Positions 17,370-26,413 are shown, numbered from the stretch's first letter. The stretch is 64,000 nt of DNA from an uncultured Craurococcus sp. (GCA_902805545.1 CADCTD010000001.1:156955-220954), one strand, 5' to 3'. Notes: generated by a model from the sequence alone, not told the origin. Translations and numbers: made by a program.

Positions 17370-18137
17370 ATGTCGCTCAAGCTCTTCGACCTCACCGGCC
17401 GGCGCGCCCTCGTCACCGGATCGAGCCAGGGGATCGGCCTGGCCCTCGCCCGGGGCGTGGCGGAAGCGGGAGCCGCGGTGGTGCTGAACGGGCGCGACGG
17501 GGCGAAGCTGGAGCGGGCGGCGGCGGGCCTCCGCGCGGATGGGTTGAAGGCGGAGATCGCCGCCTTCGATGTCACCGATCCGGCGGCGGTGGAGGCGGGC
17601 GTCGCCGCGATCGAGGCCGGCATCGGGCCCATCGACATCCTGTTCAACAACGCGGGGGTCAATCTCCGCGGCCCGCTGGACGAGATTCCGGACGAAACCT
17701 GGCGCGCGGTGATCTCGACCAATCTCGACAGCGCCTTCTACTGCGCGCGTGCGGTCGCCAAGCGGATGATCCCGCGCGGCCGTGGCAAGATCGTCAACAC
17801 CTGCTCGGTGATGAGCATGCTCGGCCGGCCGGGGACCGGCCCCTACACGGCGACCAAGGGCGCGCTCGGGATGCTGACCAAGGCGATGTGCGCCGACTGG
17901 GCGCGGCACGGCATCCAGGCCAATGGCATCGCGCCCGGCTATTTCAGCACCGAGCTTACCGCGCCGCTGCGCGCCAACCGCGAGTTCGACGAGTGGCTCT
18001 GCAAGCGCACGCCGGCCGGCCGCTGGGGCGAATTGCCGGAGCTGGTGGGGGCGGCGATCTTCCTTGCCTCCGACGCGTCGGCCTATGTCAACGGCCACCT
18101 CCTCTATGTTGACGGCGGGCTGACAAGCGTGGTCTGA
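17370..18137 (+). CDS. idnO: Short-chain dehydrogenase, gluconate 5-dehydrogenase (5-ketogluconate reductase)-like
   Basis: 255-residue classical SDR: cofactor motif ALVTGSSQGIGLALA, NNAG in LFNNAGVNLRGP, catalytic Ser in TCSVMSMLG and YTATK (Tyr-x3-Lys). The protein begins MSLKLFDLTGRRALVTG, the typical opening of gluconate 5-dehydrogenases, which reduce 5-keto-D-gluconate to gluconate in idonate catabolism. The ATG has GGATGGAGGATGG upstream. It is divergent from idnD and followed 37 bases later by an ABC importer on the same strand, linking uptake with this pathway. Other SDR substrates are possible. Confidence 0.8.
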   Translation: MSLKLFDLTGRRALVTGSSQGIGLALARGVAEAGAAVVLNGRDGAKLERAAAGLRADGLKAEIAAFDVTDPAAVEAGVAAIEAGIGPIDILFNNAGVNLRGPLDEIPDETWRAVISTNLDSAFYCARAVAKRMIPRGRGKIVNTCSVMSMLGRPGTGPYTATKGALGMLTKAMCADWARHGIQANGIAPGYFSTELTAPLRANREFDEWLCKRTPAGRWGELPELVGAAIFLASDASAYVNGHLLYVDGGLTSVV

Positions 18138-18174
18138 CAGCGGACAAGGACCTGGATACGGGGAAGGAACGAGC

Positions 18175-18987
18175 ATGATCACGCGCCTTGGATTGTTCGC
18201 GGCGGCGGCCACGCTGCCGGGGCTCGCCGCCCTCTCCCGCCCGGCCGCGGCGCAGCAGTCCGGCCCCATCACCACGGCCGACATCATCAAGCGCGGCAAG
18301 GTGCGGATCGGCGTCGTCACCGGCGCGCCGCCCTTCGGCATGGTGGACGCCACCGGCAACGCCGTCGGCTACGACCTCGACGTCTCCAACCTGCTGGCAA
18401 AGTATCTCGGCGTGCCGGCGGAGATCTCCTCCCTCACCCCGCCGTCGCGCATCCCCGCGCTCGAGGCCGGGCGGGTCGACTTCCTTTGCGCGACGCTCGG
18501 CGCGACGCCGGAGCGGGCGCGCTCGGTGATGTTCACCATGCCCTACAGCGCCTTCCGCATGGTGGTGATGGCGAAGAAGGACAGCCCCATCTCCAAGATC
18601 GAGGACCTGGCCGGCAAGCGCGTCGGCGTGCCGCGCGGGACGCCGCAGGAGCAGGCGCTGCTGCGCCGGGCGCCGCGGGGGACCAATGTGGTGCGCTTCG
18701 AGGATGACGCGACCTCCGCCCAGGCGCTGATTGTCGGCCAGGTGGATGCGATCGGCATCCCCGACACCATCGGCGGCGACATCGCCAAGGGCCGGCCCGA
18801 GGCGGGGCTCGAGACGAAGTTCAACCTCTTCAACCAGCCCAATTGCATGACGGTCCGCAAGGACCAATTCGAGCTGCGGCAATGGCTGCAGAACACCATC
18901 TACTTCATGAAGACCAGCGGCGAGCTGGACGAGATCTCGCAGAAGTGGACCGGCAGTCCGCTGCCCGCCGACCTGCCCGTGTTCTGA
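18175..18987 (+). CDS. ABC transporter substrate-binding protein, polar amino-acid family (SBP_bac_3)
   Basis: 270 residues with a Sec signal peptide (hydrophobic run after MITRLG, cleavage probably after AAA near residue 26). The mature part is a family 3 periplasmic binding protein: ITTADIIKRGKVRIGVV, PFGMVDATGNAVGYDLDV, LEAGRVDFLCATLGATPERA, then KIEDLAGKRVGVPRG. It delivers substrate to the two permeases and ATPase that follow. The family usually binds polar amino acids, but neighbours suggest a sugar acid or related carboxylate could be the ligand (inference). Start ATG with GGAAGGA upstream. Confidence 0.9.
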   Translation: MITRLGLFAAAATLPGLAALSRPAAAQQSGPITTADIIKRGKVRIGVVTGAPPFGMVDATGNAVGYDLDVSNLLAKYLGVPAEISSLTPPSRIPALEAGRVDFLCATLGATPERARSVMFTMPYSAFRMVVMAKKDSPISKIEDLAGKRVGVPRGTPQEQALLRRAPRGTNVVRFEDDATSAQALIVGQVDAIGIPDTIGGDIAKGRPEAGLETKFNLFNQPNCMTVRKDQFELRQWLQNTIYFMKTSGELDEISQKWTGSPLPADLPVF

Positions 18988-18991
18988 GGCC

Positions 18992-19693
18992 GTGGGCGGC
19001 TTCCAGTTCCAGTTCGCGCCGGTCTTCGCTCGCAGCGACGTGCTGCTGGAGGGGCTGTGGCTGACGCTGCAGCTCTCCGCCATCGGCATCTCGCTCGGGG
19101 CGCTGCTCGGCATCCTGCTGGCGATGCTGCGCGGCCTGGCGCCGGGGCTGCTGCGCTGGCCGGTCGATGCCTATGTCGAGCTGGTGCGGAACACGCCCTT
19201 CCTGGTGCAGCTGCTGATCATCTTCTTCGGCCTGCCGTCCATCGGCGTGAAGCTGACGGCGGAGCAGGCGGCGATCGGCGCGATCATCCTCAATCTCGGC
19301 GCCTATTCGACCGAAATCGTCCGCGCCGGCATCGAGAGCATCCACCGGAGCCAGATCGAGGCGGGGCTGTCGCTCGCCATGACGCGGTGGCAGGTCTTCC
19401 GCCATGTCGTCATCGCGCCGGCGCTGGCGCGGGTCTGGCCCTCGCTCTCCAGCCAGTTCGTGCTGATGATGCTCTCCACCTCGGTCTGCTCCTTCATCTC
19501 CGTGCAGGAGCTCTCGGCGACGGCCGCCAATGTGGAGAGCGATACCTTCCGCAGCTTCGAGGTCTACATCACCGTTACCGCCATCTACCTGGCGCTGGCG
19601 CTGGCGATGCGCGGGCTGCTGGCCGGTATTGGGGCGGTGCTCTTCCCGAAGGGCTCGGGGCTCGGGCGCCTGCGGGCGCAGTCCGGCCGATGA
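18992..19693 (+). CDS. Amino-acid-type ABC transporter permease (HisMQ family)
   Basis: 233-residue inner-membrane permease with about five hydrophobic helices. It has the family signatures VELVRNTPFLVQL and the EAA loop (EAGLSLAMTRWQVFRHVVIAPA) that contacts the ATPase, and FVLMMLSTSVCSFISVQEL. The GTG start lies five bases after the binding-protein stop. It overlaps the second permease by four bases (ATGA), so the two form a heterodimeric channel. Confidence 0.9.
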   Translation: MGGFQFQFAPVFARSDVLLEGLWLTLQLSAIGISLGALLGILLAMLRGLAPGLLRWPVDAYVELVRNTPFLVQLLIIFFGLPSIGVKLTAEQAAIGAIILNLGAYSTEIVRAGIESIHRSQIEAGLSLAMTRWQVFRHVVIAPALARVWPSLSSQFVLMMLSTSVCSFISVQELSATAANVESDTFRSFEVYITVTAIYLALALAMRGLLAGIGAVLFPKGSGLGRLRAQSGR

Positions 19694-20346
19694 TCCGCAC
19701 CTTCTCGGAATCCGAGTTCCTCTTCATCGTCGCCTCGGCGCGCTGGACGCTGCTGCTGACGGTGCTGGCCCTGCTGCTCGGCGGGGCGCTCGGCTTCGTC
19801 GTGGCGCTGGTCCGCACCTCGCGCCTCGCCCCGCTGCGGATGCTCGCCGCGGGCTGGATCGGCATGATCCAGGGCATCCCGGTGCTGATGCTGCTCTTCC
19901 TCTCCTATTACGGGCTGTCGCTCGCCGGCGTCGACATGCCGCCGATCGTCGCCGCCTCGGTTTCGATGGCGCTCTATGCCAGCGCCTATCTCGGCGAGAT
20001 CTGGCGTGGCTCCATCCAGTCCGTCGCCTGGCAGCAATGGGAGGCCTCGGCGGCGCTCGCCATGTCGCGGGCGCAGCAATACCGTTACGTCATCCTGCCG
20101 CAGGCGGTGCGGATCGCGGTGGCACCGACGGTCGGCTTCGTCGTGCAGCTGGTGAAGAACACCTCCATCGTCTCGATCATCGGCGTGGTGGAGCTGGCGC
20201 GGGCCGGCAACCTCGTCAACAACGCCACCTTCGCCCCCTTCAAGGTCTTCGGCACGGTGGCGGCGACCTATTTCGTCATCTGCTGGCCGATCTCGCTGCT
20301 GGCGCGGCGGCTGGAAGGAAGGCTGCATGCCCGTCGTCCAGGTTGA
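19690..20346 (+). CDS. Amino-acid-type ABC transporter permease (second subunit)
   Basis: 218-residue HisMQ-type permease. Hydrophobic helices include LLLTVLALLLGGALGFVVAL; IQGIPVLMLLFLSYY corresponds to the RGTP region, and EASAALAMSRAQQYRYVILPQA is the EAA loop. ATG overlaps the stop of the first permease. Its 3' end overlaps the ATPase gene by 20 bases, which is long but keeps both reading frames intact. Confidence 0.9.
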   Translation: MIRTFSESEFLFIVASARWTLLLTVLALLLGGALGFVVALVRTSRLAPLRMLAAGWIGMIQGIPVLMLLFLSYYGLSLAGVDMPPIVAASVSMALYASAYLGEIWRGSIQSVAWQQWEASAALAMSRAQQYRYVILPQAVRIAVAPTVGFVVQLVKNTSIVSIIGVVELARAGNLVNNATFAPFKVFGTVAATYFVICWPISLLARRLEGRLHARRPG

Positions 20347-21058
20347 AGCCGTCCGCAAGAGCTTCGGCGCCGTCGAGGTGCTGAAGGGCATCGACCTCAC
20401 CGTCGAGCGCGGCGAGGTGATCGCCATCATCGGCCGCAGCGGCTCGGGCAAATCCACCTTGCTGCGCTGCATCAATGGGCTGGAGGTGATCCAGGCCGGG
20501 CGGATCGAGGTCTCGGGCCACAGGCTGGATGCCTCGGGCAAGGGCCTGCGCGAGCTGCGCAAGGATGTCGGCATCGTCTTCCAGAGCTACAACCTGTTCC
20601 CCCATCTCCGGGTCGGCGAGAACATCATGCTGGCGCCGCGCGTGGTCCTCCGCGTCGGCCGCGCCGAGGCGCGGCAGCGGGCGGAGGAGGCGCTGGCCGA
20701 GGTCGGGCTCGGCGAGCGCTTCGAGGCCTGGCCGGACAACCTCTCGGGCGGGCAGCAGCAGCGCGTCGCCATCGCCCGGTCGCTTGCGATGAAGCCGAAG
20801 GTCATGCTCTTCGACGAGGTGACGAGCGCCCTCGATCCGGAGCTGACGGGCGAGGTGCTGGCGACCATGGAGCGGCTGGCGGGGCATGGCATGACCATGC
20901 TGCTGGTGACGCACGAGATGGCCTTCGCCCGCCGCGTCGCCACCCAGACCGTCTTCATGCACCAGGGCAAGGTCTGGGAGCTCGGGCCCTCCGAGCAGCT
21001 CTTCGGCGCGCCGCAGACGCCGGAGCTGCGGCAGTTCCTCGGCAGCGGGCTGAAATAG
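20327..21058 (+). CDS. Amino-acid-type ABC transporter ATP-binding protein
   Basis: 243-residue ATPase energising the preceding importer: Walker A GRSGSGKST near residue 38, Q-loop FQSYNLFPHLRV, signature LSGGQQQRVAIARSLA, Walker B VMLFDEVTSALDPEL, switch histidine LLVTHEM. In typical PAAT ATPases the Walker B reads FDEPTSALDPE; here DEV replaces DEP, a tolerated variation seen in part of the family. Start ATG within the second permease gene, preceded by GGAAGG. Confidence 0.92.
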   Translation: MPVVQVEAVRKSFGAVEVLKGIDLTVERGEVIAIIGRSGSGKSTLLRCINGLEVIQAGRIEVSGHRLDASGKGLRELRKDVGIVFQSYNLFPHLRVGENIMLAPRVVLRVGRAEARQRAEEALAEVGLGERFEAWPDNLSGGQQQRVAIARSLAMKPKVMLFDEVTSALDPELTGEVLATMERLAGHGMTMLLVTHEMAFARRVATQTVFMHQGKVWELGPSEQLFGAPQTPELRQFLGSGLK

Positions 21059-21138
21059 GCCCTCCCCCGCTTGACGGCGGCGAGGCTTGAGGGAACCCTA
21101 AGCTAGCTAGCTATCGACAAGGGAGGGCGCCCAGGCCC

Positions 21139-22311
21139 ATGAGCATCAACGGCAAGGCCTATATCGTCGGGGCCTTCGAGCACCCGACCCGCAAGGCGGA
21201 CGACAAGTCCGTGGCCCAGCTCCATGCCGAGGTCGCCTATGGCGCCCTGCAGGATGCCGGCCTCACCAAGGACGACATCGACGGCTTCTTCTGCACCGGC
21301 GCGGCGCCCGGCCTCGGGCCGCTGAACATGGCGGATTACCTCGGCCTGACGAAGCTCCGGCATTTCGACAGCACCGATGTCGGCGGCTCCTCCTATGTCA
21401 TGCATGTCGGGCATGCGGCGGAGGCGATCTCGATGGGCCTCTGCGACATCGCCCTCGTCACCCTCGCCGGCCGGCCGCGGGCGGAGGCGATGGCGACGGG
21501 GACTGCGCCGCGGAGCTGGGGCGTCAACGTACCCGACGACCCTTTCGAGATCCCCTATGGCCGCACGGTCGCCAATGCCTACGCGATGTGCGCCATGCGC
21601 CACATGCATGAATTCGGCACGACCAGCGAGCAACTTGCCTGGATCAAGGTGGCGGCGAGCCACCATGCCCAGTGGAACGAGCAGGCAATGCTGCGCAAGG
21701 TCGTGACCGTCGAGGATGTGGTGAACTCCCCGATGGTCTCCGACCCGCTGCACCGGCTTGATTGCTGCGTCATCTCGGATGGCGGCGGCGCGCTGATCAT
21801 CGCCAAGCCGGAGATCGCCAGGTCGCTCAAGCGGCCGCTGGTGAAGGTGAAGGGGCATGGCGAGGCGACCAAGAACCAGAATGCCGGCTATACCGACCTG
21901 ACCTATTCCGGCGCCCGCTGGTCCGGTCCGCGCGCCTTCGAGGAGGCGGGCGTCACCCCGCAGGACATCCAGTACGCCTCGATCTATGACAGCTTCACCA
22001 TCACCGTGCTGATGCAGCTGGAGGATCTCGGCTTCTGCGAGAAGGGCCAGGGCGGGAAGTTCGTCTCCGACGGCAACCTGATCTCGGGCGTCGGCAAGCT
22101 GCCCTTCAACACCGATGGCGGCGGGCTCTGCAACAACCACCCGGCCAATCGCGGCGGCATGACCAAGGTGATCGAGGCGGTGCGGCAGCTCCGCGGCGAG
22201 GCCCATCCGAAGGTCCAGGTCCCGGGCTGCACGCTCGCGCTGGCGCATGGCACGGGCGGGCTGCTCGGCACCCGGCATGGCAGCGCCACCGTCATCCTCG
22301 AGCGGGAGTAG
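21139..22311 (+). CDS. Thiolase-fold protein of the lipid-transfer/SCP-x type, likely DUF35-dependent
   Basis: 390 residues with a complete thiolase fold: KAYIVGAFEHPTRK at the start, DIDGFFCTGAAPG, FEEAGVTPQDIQYASIYDSFTITV, GGLCNNHPANRGG and the C-terminal LAHGTGGLLGTRHGSATVIL. Where degradative thiolases have the nucleophilic cysteine (around residue 90) this protein reads STDVGGSSYVMHVGHA, with no cysteine. The same loss is known in Ltp-type acyl-CoA retro-aldolases that act with a DUF35 protein, and a DUF35 gene follows directly. So it is probably a C-C lyase or carrier-like thiolase homologue, not an acetyl-CoA acetyltransferase (inference). Start ATG with GGGAGGGC upstream. Confidence 0.85.
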   Translation: MSINGKAYIVGAFEHPTRKADDKSVAQLHAEVAYGALQDAGLTKDDIDGFFCTGAAPGLGPLNMADYLGLTKLRHFDSTDVGGSSYVMHVGHAAEAISMGLCDIALVTLAGRPRAEAMATGTAPRSWGVNVPDDPFEIPYGRTVANAYAMCAMRHMHEFGTTSEQLAWIKVAASHHAQWNEQAMLRKVVTVEDVVNSPMVSDPLHRLDCCVISDGGGALIIAKPEIARSLKRPLVKVKGHGEATKNQNAGYTDLTYSGARWSGPRAFEEAGVTPQDIQYASIYDSFTITVLMQLEDLGFCEKGQGGKFVSDGNLISGVGKLPFNTDGGGLCNNHPANRGGMTKVIEAVRQLRGEAHPKVQVPGCTLALAHGTGGLLGTRHGSATVILERE

Positions 22312-22380
22312 TCCGTTCGATCGCTGGAGCGCCGCCAGGCGCAGAAGCGTGAATCGACCGGATCAGAAAGGAGATTACCC

Positions 22381-22779
22381 ATGGCAACCCCTGCCTCCAA
22401 CCGCGCCCTGCCGGCCATCGCGGTCGACCCCACCAATAAGCCCTATTTCGATGCCGCGCGCGAGGGCCGCATGCTGATCGGGCTTTGCAAGGATACCGGC
22501 AAGCATTTCTGGTACCCGCGCGGCTGCTCGCCCTTCACCCTCTCGAACAATGTCGAGCTGGTGGAGGCGAAGGGCACCGGGACGATCTACACCTATACGG
22601 TGATGCGGACGAAAGAGCCCTACTGCGTCGCCTATGTCGAGCTGGATGAGGGCGTGCGCGTCTTCACCAACATCGTCGATTGCGACCTCGACGAGGTGCG
22701 GATCGGCCAGAAGGTGAAGGTGGTGTTCAAGCCGACCCAGGGCGACAGCCCGCCGGCGACCATGTTCACCCCTGTCTAG
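22381..22779 (+). CDS. OB-fold/zinc-ribbon DUF35 protein (partner of the thiolase-like protein)
   Basis: 132 residues. The N-terminal helix and rubredoxin-like ribbon region (NKPYFDAAREGRMLIGLCKDTGKHFWYPR) precede an OB-fold (GTIYTYTVMRTKEPYCVAYVELDEGVRVFTNI and IGQKVKVVFKP). The ribbon is degenerate: only one Cys, a His and the Cys of RGCSPF remain instead of two CxxC pairs, so zinc binding is doubtful. DUF35 proteins form complexes with thiolase-like enzymes and position acyl-CoA. It lies 69 bases behind the thiolase-like gene with an AAAGGAG site before the ATG, so the pair is almost certainly functional together. Confidence 0.87.
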   Translation: MATPASNRALPAIAVDPTNKPYFDAAREGRMLIGLCKDTGKHFWYPRGCSPFTLSNNVELVEAKGTGTIYTYTVMRTKEPYCVAYVELDEGVRVFTNIVDCDLDEVRIGQKVKVVFKPTQGDSPPATMFTPV

Positions 22780-22835
22780 CCCTTGCCCGCGCTGCCCTCC
22801 CTGGCAATATTCCCCGAAGTGCCAAGGAGGCAGCG

Positions 22836-23645
22836 ATGGCTCAAGCGGGTGACAACACGCCCCCGGTGACGCGACGCGACGAGGGCGCCGTCGCCATCAT
22901 CACCCTCGACCGGCCGGCGGCGCGCAACAGCCTCTCGCGCGCCATGCTGGCGGCGCTGCAGGCGGCGCTGGACGAGGTGGCGGCGGAGGAGGGCATCCGC
23001 TGCGTCGTGATCGCCGCCGAAGGGCCGGCCTTCTCCGCGGGGCACGACCTGAAGGAGATCACCGCCCATCGCGCCGACCCGGATGGCGGCGCGGCCTTCT
23101 TCACCGAGACGATGGAGGCCTGCGGCGCGGTGATGCAGCGGGTCACCACCCTGCCCCAGCCGGTGATCGCCGCGGTGGAGGGCGTCGCCACCGCCGCCGG
23201 CTGCCAGCTCGCGGCGAGCTGCGACCTGGTGGTGGCGGCGGCATCCGCGAAATTCTGCACGCCGGGGGTCGATATCGGCCTGTTCTGCTCGACGCCGGGC
23301 GTGGCGCTGGCCCGCGCGGTGCCGCGCAAATCGGCCATGGAGATGCTGCTGCTGGGCGAGATGGTCCCGGCGGAGGAGGCGCATCGCATGGGCCTCGTCA
23401 ACCGCGTCGTCGAGCCGGGCACGGCGCTGCCCGCGGCGCTGGAGCTGGCGCAGCGCATCGCCGCCCGCTCCGCGGTTGCGGTGCGGATGGGCAAGCGCGG
23501 CTTCAACGCCCAGGCCGGCCTGCCGCTCGCCGAGGCCTATGCCTCGGCCGGACGGGTGATGGTGGAGAACCTGCTCGCCGAGGATGCGGCGGAGGGCATC
23601 GGTGCCTTCATCGGCAAGCGCCGGCCGGAATGGCGGCATCGCTGA
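22836..23645 (+). CDS. Enoyl-CoA hydratase/isomerase family protein, ECHDC3-like
   Basis: 269-residue crotonase-fold protein: oxyanion-hole segments FSAGHDLKEI and GVATAAGCQLAASCDLVVA, then KFCTPGVDIGLFCSTPGVALAR, LGEMVPAEEAHRMGLVNRVV. The GLFCSTP string is typical of the ECHDC3 subgroup. The two catalytic glutamates of classic hydratases (in PEI and the following loop) are not present, so simple hydratase activity is doubtful. AAGGAGG lies just upstream of the ATG. It sits between the thiolase/DUF35 pair and an acyl-CoA synthetase on the same strand, within an acyl-CoA processing cassette. Confidence 0.85.
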   Translation: MAQAGDNTPPVTRRDEGAVAIITLDRPAARNSLSRAMLAALQAALDEVAAEEGIRCVVIAAEGPAFSAGHDLKEITAHRADPDGGAAFFTETMEACGAVMQRVTTLPQPVIAAVEGVATAAGCQLAASCDLVVAAASAKFCTPGVDIGLFCSTPGVALARAVPRKSAMEMLLLGEMVPAEEAHRMGLVNRVVEPGTALPAALELAQRIAARSAVAVRMGKRGFNAQAGLPLAEAYASAGRVMVENLLAEDAAEGIGAFIGKRRPEWRHR

Positions 23646-23658
23646 GGGAGCACGCATC

Positions 23659-25293
23659 ATGGCCGCCGAGGATTACGACGCCGGGCTGGAGCGTTGCGCC
23701 GCCAATCACCAGCCGCTGACGCCGCTGCTCTTCCTCGAGCGTGCGGCGGCGACCTTCCCCGACCACGTCGCCGTGGTGCACGGTGCCCTGCGGCGGCCCT
23801 ACAGCGCGCTGCGCGAGCGCTGCGTGCGCCTTGCCTCCGCGCTCGCCGCGCGCGGCATCGGCCGGGGCGACACGGTGGCGGCGCTGCTGCCCAACATCCC
23901 GGAGATGGTCGAGGCGCATTACGGCGTGCCGATGGCGGGCGCCGTGCTCAACACCATCAACACGCGGCTCGACGCCGACACCATCGGCTACATCCTGACG
24001 CATGGCGCCGCGAAGGCGGTGCTCGCCGACCGCGAATTCATCCCCATCCTGCGTGCCGCGCTCGCCATCAGCGGCGCCTCGCCCCTCATTATCGAGATCG
24101 ACGATCCGGAGGCGCCGGAGGCCGCGCGGGCTGGGACGCTCGGCGGGCTCGACTACGAGGCGTTCCTGGCCGAGGGTGACCCGGCCTTCGCCTGGCCCAT
24201 GCCGGCCGACGAGTGGGATGCGATCGCGCTCAACTACACCTCCGGCACCACCGGGCGGCCGAAGGGCGTGGTCTACCATCATCGCGGCGCGCAGCTGCTG
24301 GCCACCGGGAACGTGCTCTCGGCCAGCATGGCGCGGCACCCGGTCTATCTCTGGACGTTGCCGATGTTCCATTGCAACGGCTGGTGCTTCCCCTGGACCG
24401 TTTGCGCCGTCGCCGGCACGCATGTCTGCCTCCGCGCCGTTCGCGGCCCGGCGATGTGGGCGCTGATGGCGGAGCATGGCGTGACGCATATGTGCGGGGC
24501 CCCCGTCGTCATGGCAACGCTGCTCGACACGCCCGAGGCAGAGAAGCGCGCCCTTCCCCACCAGGTGCAATTCGTCACCGCCGGCGCGCCGCCGCCCGAG
24601 GCGGTCCTTGGCCGCATGCGCGAAGCGGGCTTCGCCGTGCTGCACGTCTACGGGCTGACGGAGTGCTACGGCCCCTCCGTCGTCAACGAATGGAACCGCG
24701 CCTGGGACGCGCTGCCGCCGCCCGAGCAGGCGCGGCTGATGGCGCGGCAGGGCGTGCGCTACCTGGCGCTCGAATCCCTCGACGTGCTCGACCCGGCCAC
24801 GATGCAGCCCGTCCCCCCCGACGGCGCGACCATGGGCGAGGTCATGATGCGCGGCAATGTCGTGATGAAGGGATACTTCAAGGACCGCGCCGCGACCGAG
24901 GCGGCCTTCGCCGGCGGCTGGTTCCACACCGGCGACCTCGCGGTGAGGTATCCGGACGGCTACATCCAGCTCCGCGACCGCTCGAAGGACATCATCATCT
25001 CCGGCGGGGAGAACATCTCGTCCATCGAGGTGGAGGATGCGCTCTACAAGCATCCAGCGGTCGCGCTGGCGGCGGTGGTGGCGAAGCCCGATGACAGATG
25101 GGGCGAGGTGCCCTGCGCCTTCATCGAGCTGAAGCCGGGCGCCGAGGCGACCGAGGCGGAGCTGATCGCCCATTGCCGCGAGCGGATGGCCGGCTTCAAG
25201 GCGCCGAAATCCGTCGTTTTCACGGAGCTGCCGCGGACCAGCACGGGCAAGATCCAGAAACACGTGCTTCGCACCAAAATTCGAACGGGGTGA
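23659..25293 (+). CDS. Acyl-CoA synthetase (AMP-forming, medium/long-chain type)
   Basis: 544-residue ANL-superfamily ligase that activates a carboxylic acid to its CoA thioester via an acyl-adenylate. Motifs in order: P-loop [75 protein letters not shown], and the C-terminal catalytic lysine in [12 protein letters not shown]. The MFHCNGW and GENISS segments are typical of the group that includes dimethylsulfoniopropionate-acid and medium-chain ligases. It starts 13 bases after the crotonase gene and probably supplies its acyl-CoA. Start ATG with GAGGGAG upstream. Confidence 0.92.
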   Translation: MAAEDYDAGLERCAANHQPLTPLLFLERAAATFPDHVAVVHGALRRPYSALRERCVRLASALAARGIGRGDTVAALLPNIPEMVEAHYGVPMAGAVLNTINTRLDADTIGYILTHGAAKAVLADREFIPILRAALAISGASPLIIEIDDPEAPEAARAGTLGGLDYEAFLAEGDPAFAWPMPADEWDAIALNYTSGTTGRPKGVVYHHRGAQLLATGNVLSASMARHPVYLWTLPMFHCNGWCFPWTVCAVAGTHVCLRAVRGPAMWALMAEHGVTHMCGAPVVMATLLDTPEAEKRALPHQVQFVTAGAPPPEAVLGRMREAGFAVLHVYGLTECYGPSVVNEWNRAWDALPPPEQARLMARQGVRYLALESLDVLDPATMQPVPPDGATMGEVMMRGNVVMKGYFKDRAATEAAFAGGWFHTGDLAVRYPDGYIQLRDRSKDIIISGGENISSIEVEDALYKHPAVALAAVVAKPDDRWGEVPCAFIELKPGAEATEAELIAHCRERMAGFKAPKSVVFTELPRTSTGKIQKHVLRTKIRTG

Positions 25294-25351
25294 AAACGCC
25301 GCGTTAACCCGCGCCGGGCAGGATGTGACGATATCGCCACAGGACTCTGCC

Positions 25352-26401
25352 ATGGATGGGATTCACATCACCGAGGAGGCTGCCACGCCGGAGCGCGTCC
25401 TGGCGCTCGCCGAGCAAGCGGAAGCGCTAGCCGCCGGCAAGGTCCGGGCGATCCAGGCAATCACCGGGCAGACGCGCATCCTCGCGTTGAATGCCACCAT
25501 CGAGGCCGCGCGCGCCGGCGAGCATGGCCGCGGCTTCGGCGTCGTCGCCGGCGAGGTGAAGTCCGTCGCCGCCGAGGTCGCCCGCCTCGCCGCCGAGATG
25601 GACGGCGAGTTGCGCGGTGCCTTCGCCGCCCTTCGCCGCATCGGGGCCCGCATGGCGGAGGAGGTCGGCGGGCAGCGGCTGATCGACCTGGCGCTGAACG
25701 CCATCGAGATCATCGACCGCAACCTCTACGAGCGCAGCTGCGACGTCCGCTGGTGGGCGACCGACGCCGCACTGGTCGAGGCCGCGACGGATCCGGCGCA
25801 GCTCGCCCATGCCGAGCGGCGGCTCGGCACCATTCTCTCGGCCTATACGGTCTATCTCGACCTCTGGCTTTGCGACCTCTCGGGCCGCGTCATCGCCCAT
25901 GGGCGGCCGGAGCGCTATTCGGGGGTGCGCGGAGTGGATGTCCGCGATGCCCCCTGGTTCCGCGCGGCGCTGGAGACGGCGAGCGGCGAGGAGTATGTCG
26001 TGACCGACATCGCCCGCTGCGGCCCGCTCGGCCATGCGCCGGTCGCTACCTATGCCGCGGCGGTGCGCGAGGGCGGTGCGACCCATGGCCGGCCGATCGG
26101 CGTGCTCGGCATCCATTTCGACTGGGCTCCGCAGGCGGAGGGGGTGGTCCAGGGCGTCCGCCTCTCGCCCGCCGAGCGCGCCCGCACCCGCGTGCTGCTG
26201 CTGGATGCGGCAGGACGGGTACTGGCGGCTTCGGCGGGTGGCGGCGTGCTGTCGGAGGTCTTGCGACTGGAGCATGGCGGGCGCGGCGCCGGCGCCTATC
26301 GCGACGCACAGGGGCGCACCATCGCCTTCCACCGCACGCCGGGCTACGAGACCTATGAGGGGCTCGGCTGGTACGGGGCCTTGGTGCAGGAGCCTGGCTA
26401 G
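25352..26401 (+). CDS. Soluble chemoreceptor-like protein: N-terminal MCP signalling tip, C-terminal Cache-like sensor
   Basis: 349 residues with no membrane segment. Residues about 30-100 contain the chemoreceptor signalling core ([20 protein letters not shown], then [18 protein letters not shown]). The rest looks like a sensory domain: [49 protein letters not shown] and [10 protein letters not shown] are reminiscent of Cache modules. This is the reverse of the usual receptor order and there is only part of the signalling hairpin. I chose the ATG at 25352-25354 (AGGA seven bases upstream) over a GTG at 25325. Likely a cytoplasmic sensor for energy, redox or a metabolite feeding a Che-like pathway (inference); no che genes are near. 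Confidence 0.75.
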   Translation: MDGIHITEEAATPERVLALAEQAEALAAGKVRAIQAITGQTRILALNATIEAARAGEHGRGFGVVAGEVKSVAAEVARLAAEMDGELRGAFAALRRIGARMAEEVGGQRLIDLALNAIEIIDRNLYERSCDVRWWATDAALVEAATDPAQLAHAERRLGTILSAYTVYLDLWLCDLSGRVIAHGRPERYSGVRGVDVRDAPWFRAALETASGEEYVVTDIARCGPLGHAPVATYAAAVREGGATHGRPIGVLGIHFDWAPQAEGVVQGVRLSPAERARTRVLLLDAAGRVLAASAGGGVLSEVLRLEHGGRGAGAYRDAQGRTIAFHRTPGYETYEGLGWYGALVQEPG

Positions 26402-26413
26402 GGCAAAGGCCCA

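Noticed and set aside
21099..21116. The agctagctagctat palindromic string before the thiolase-like gene as an operator or promoter
   Set aside because: A simple four-base reiteration; no well-spaced -35/-10 pair could be fitted around it.
21139..22311. Calling the thiolase-fold protein an acetyl-CoA acetyltransferase
   Set aside because: The nucleophilic cysteine position is not a cysteine, and a DUF35 partner follows.
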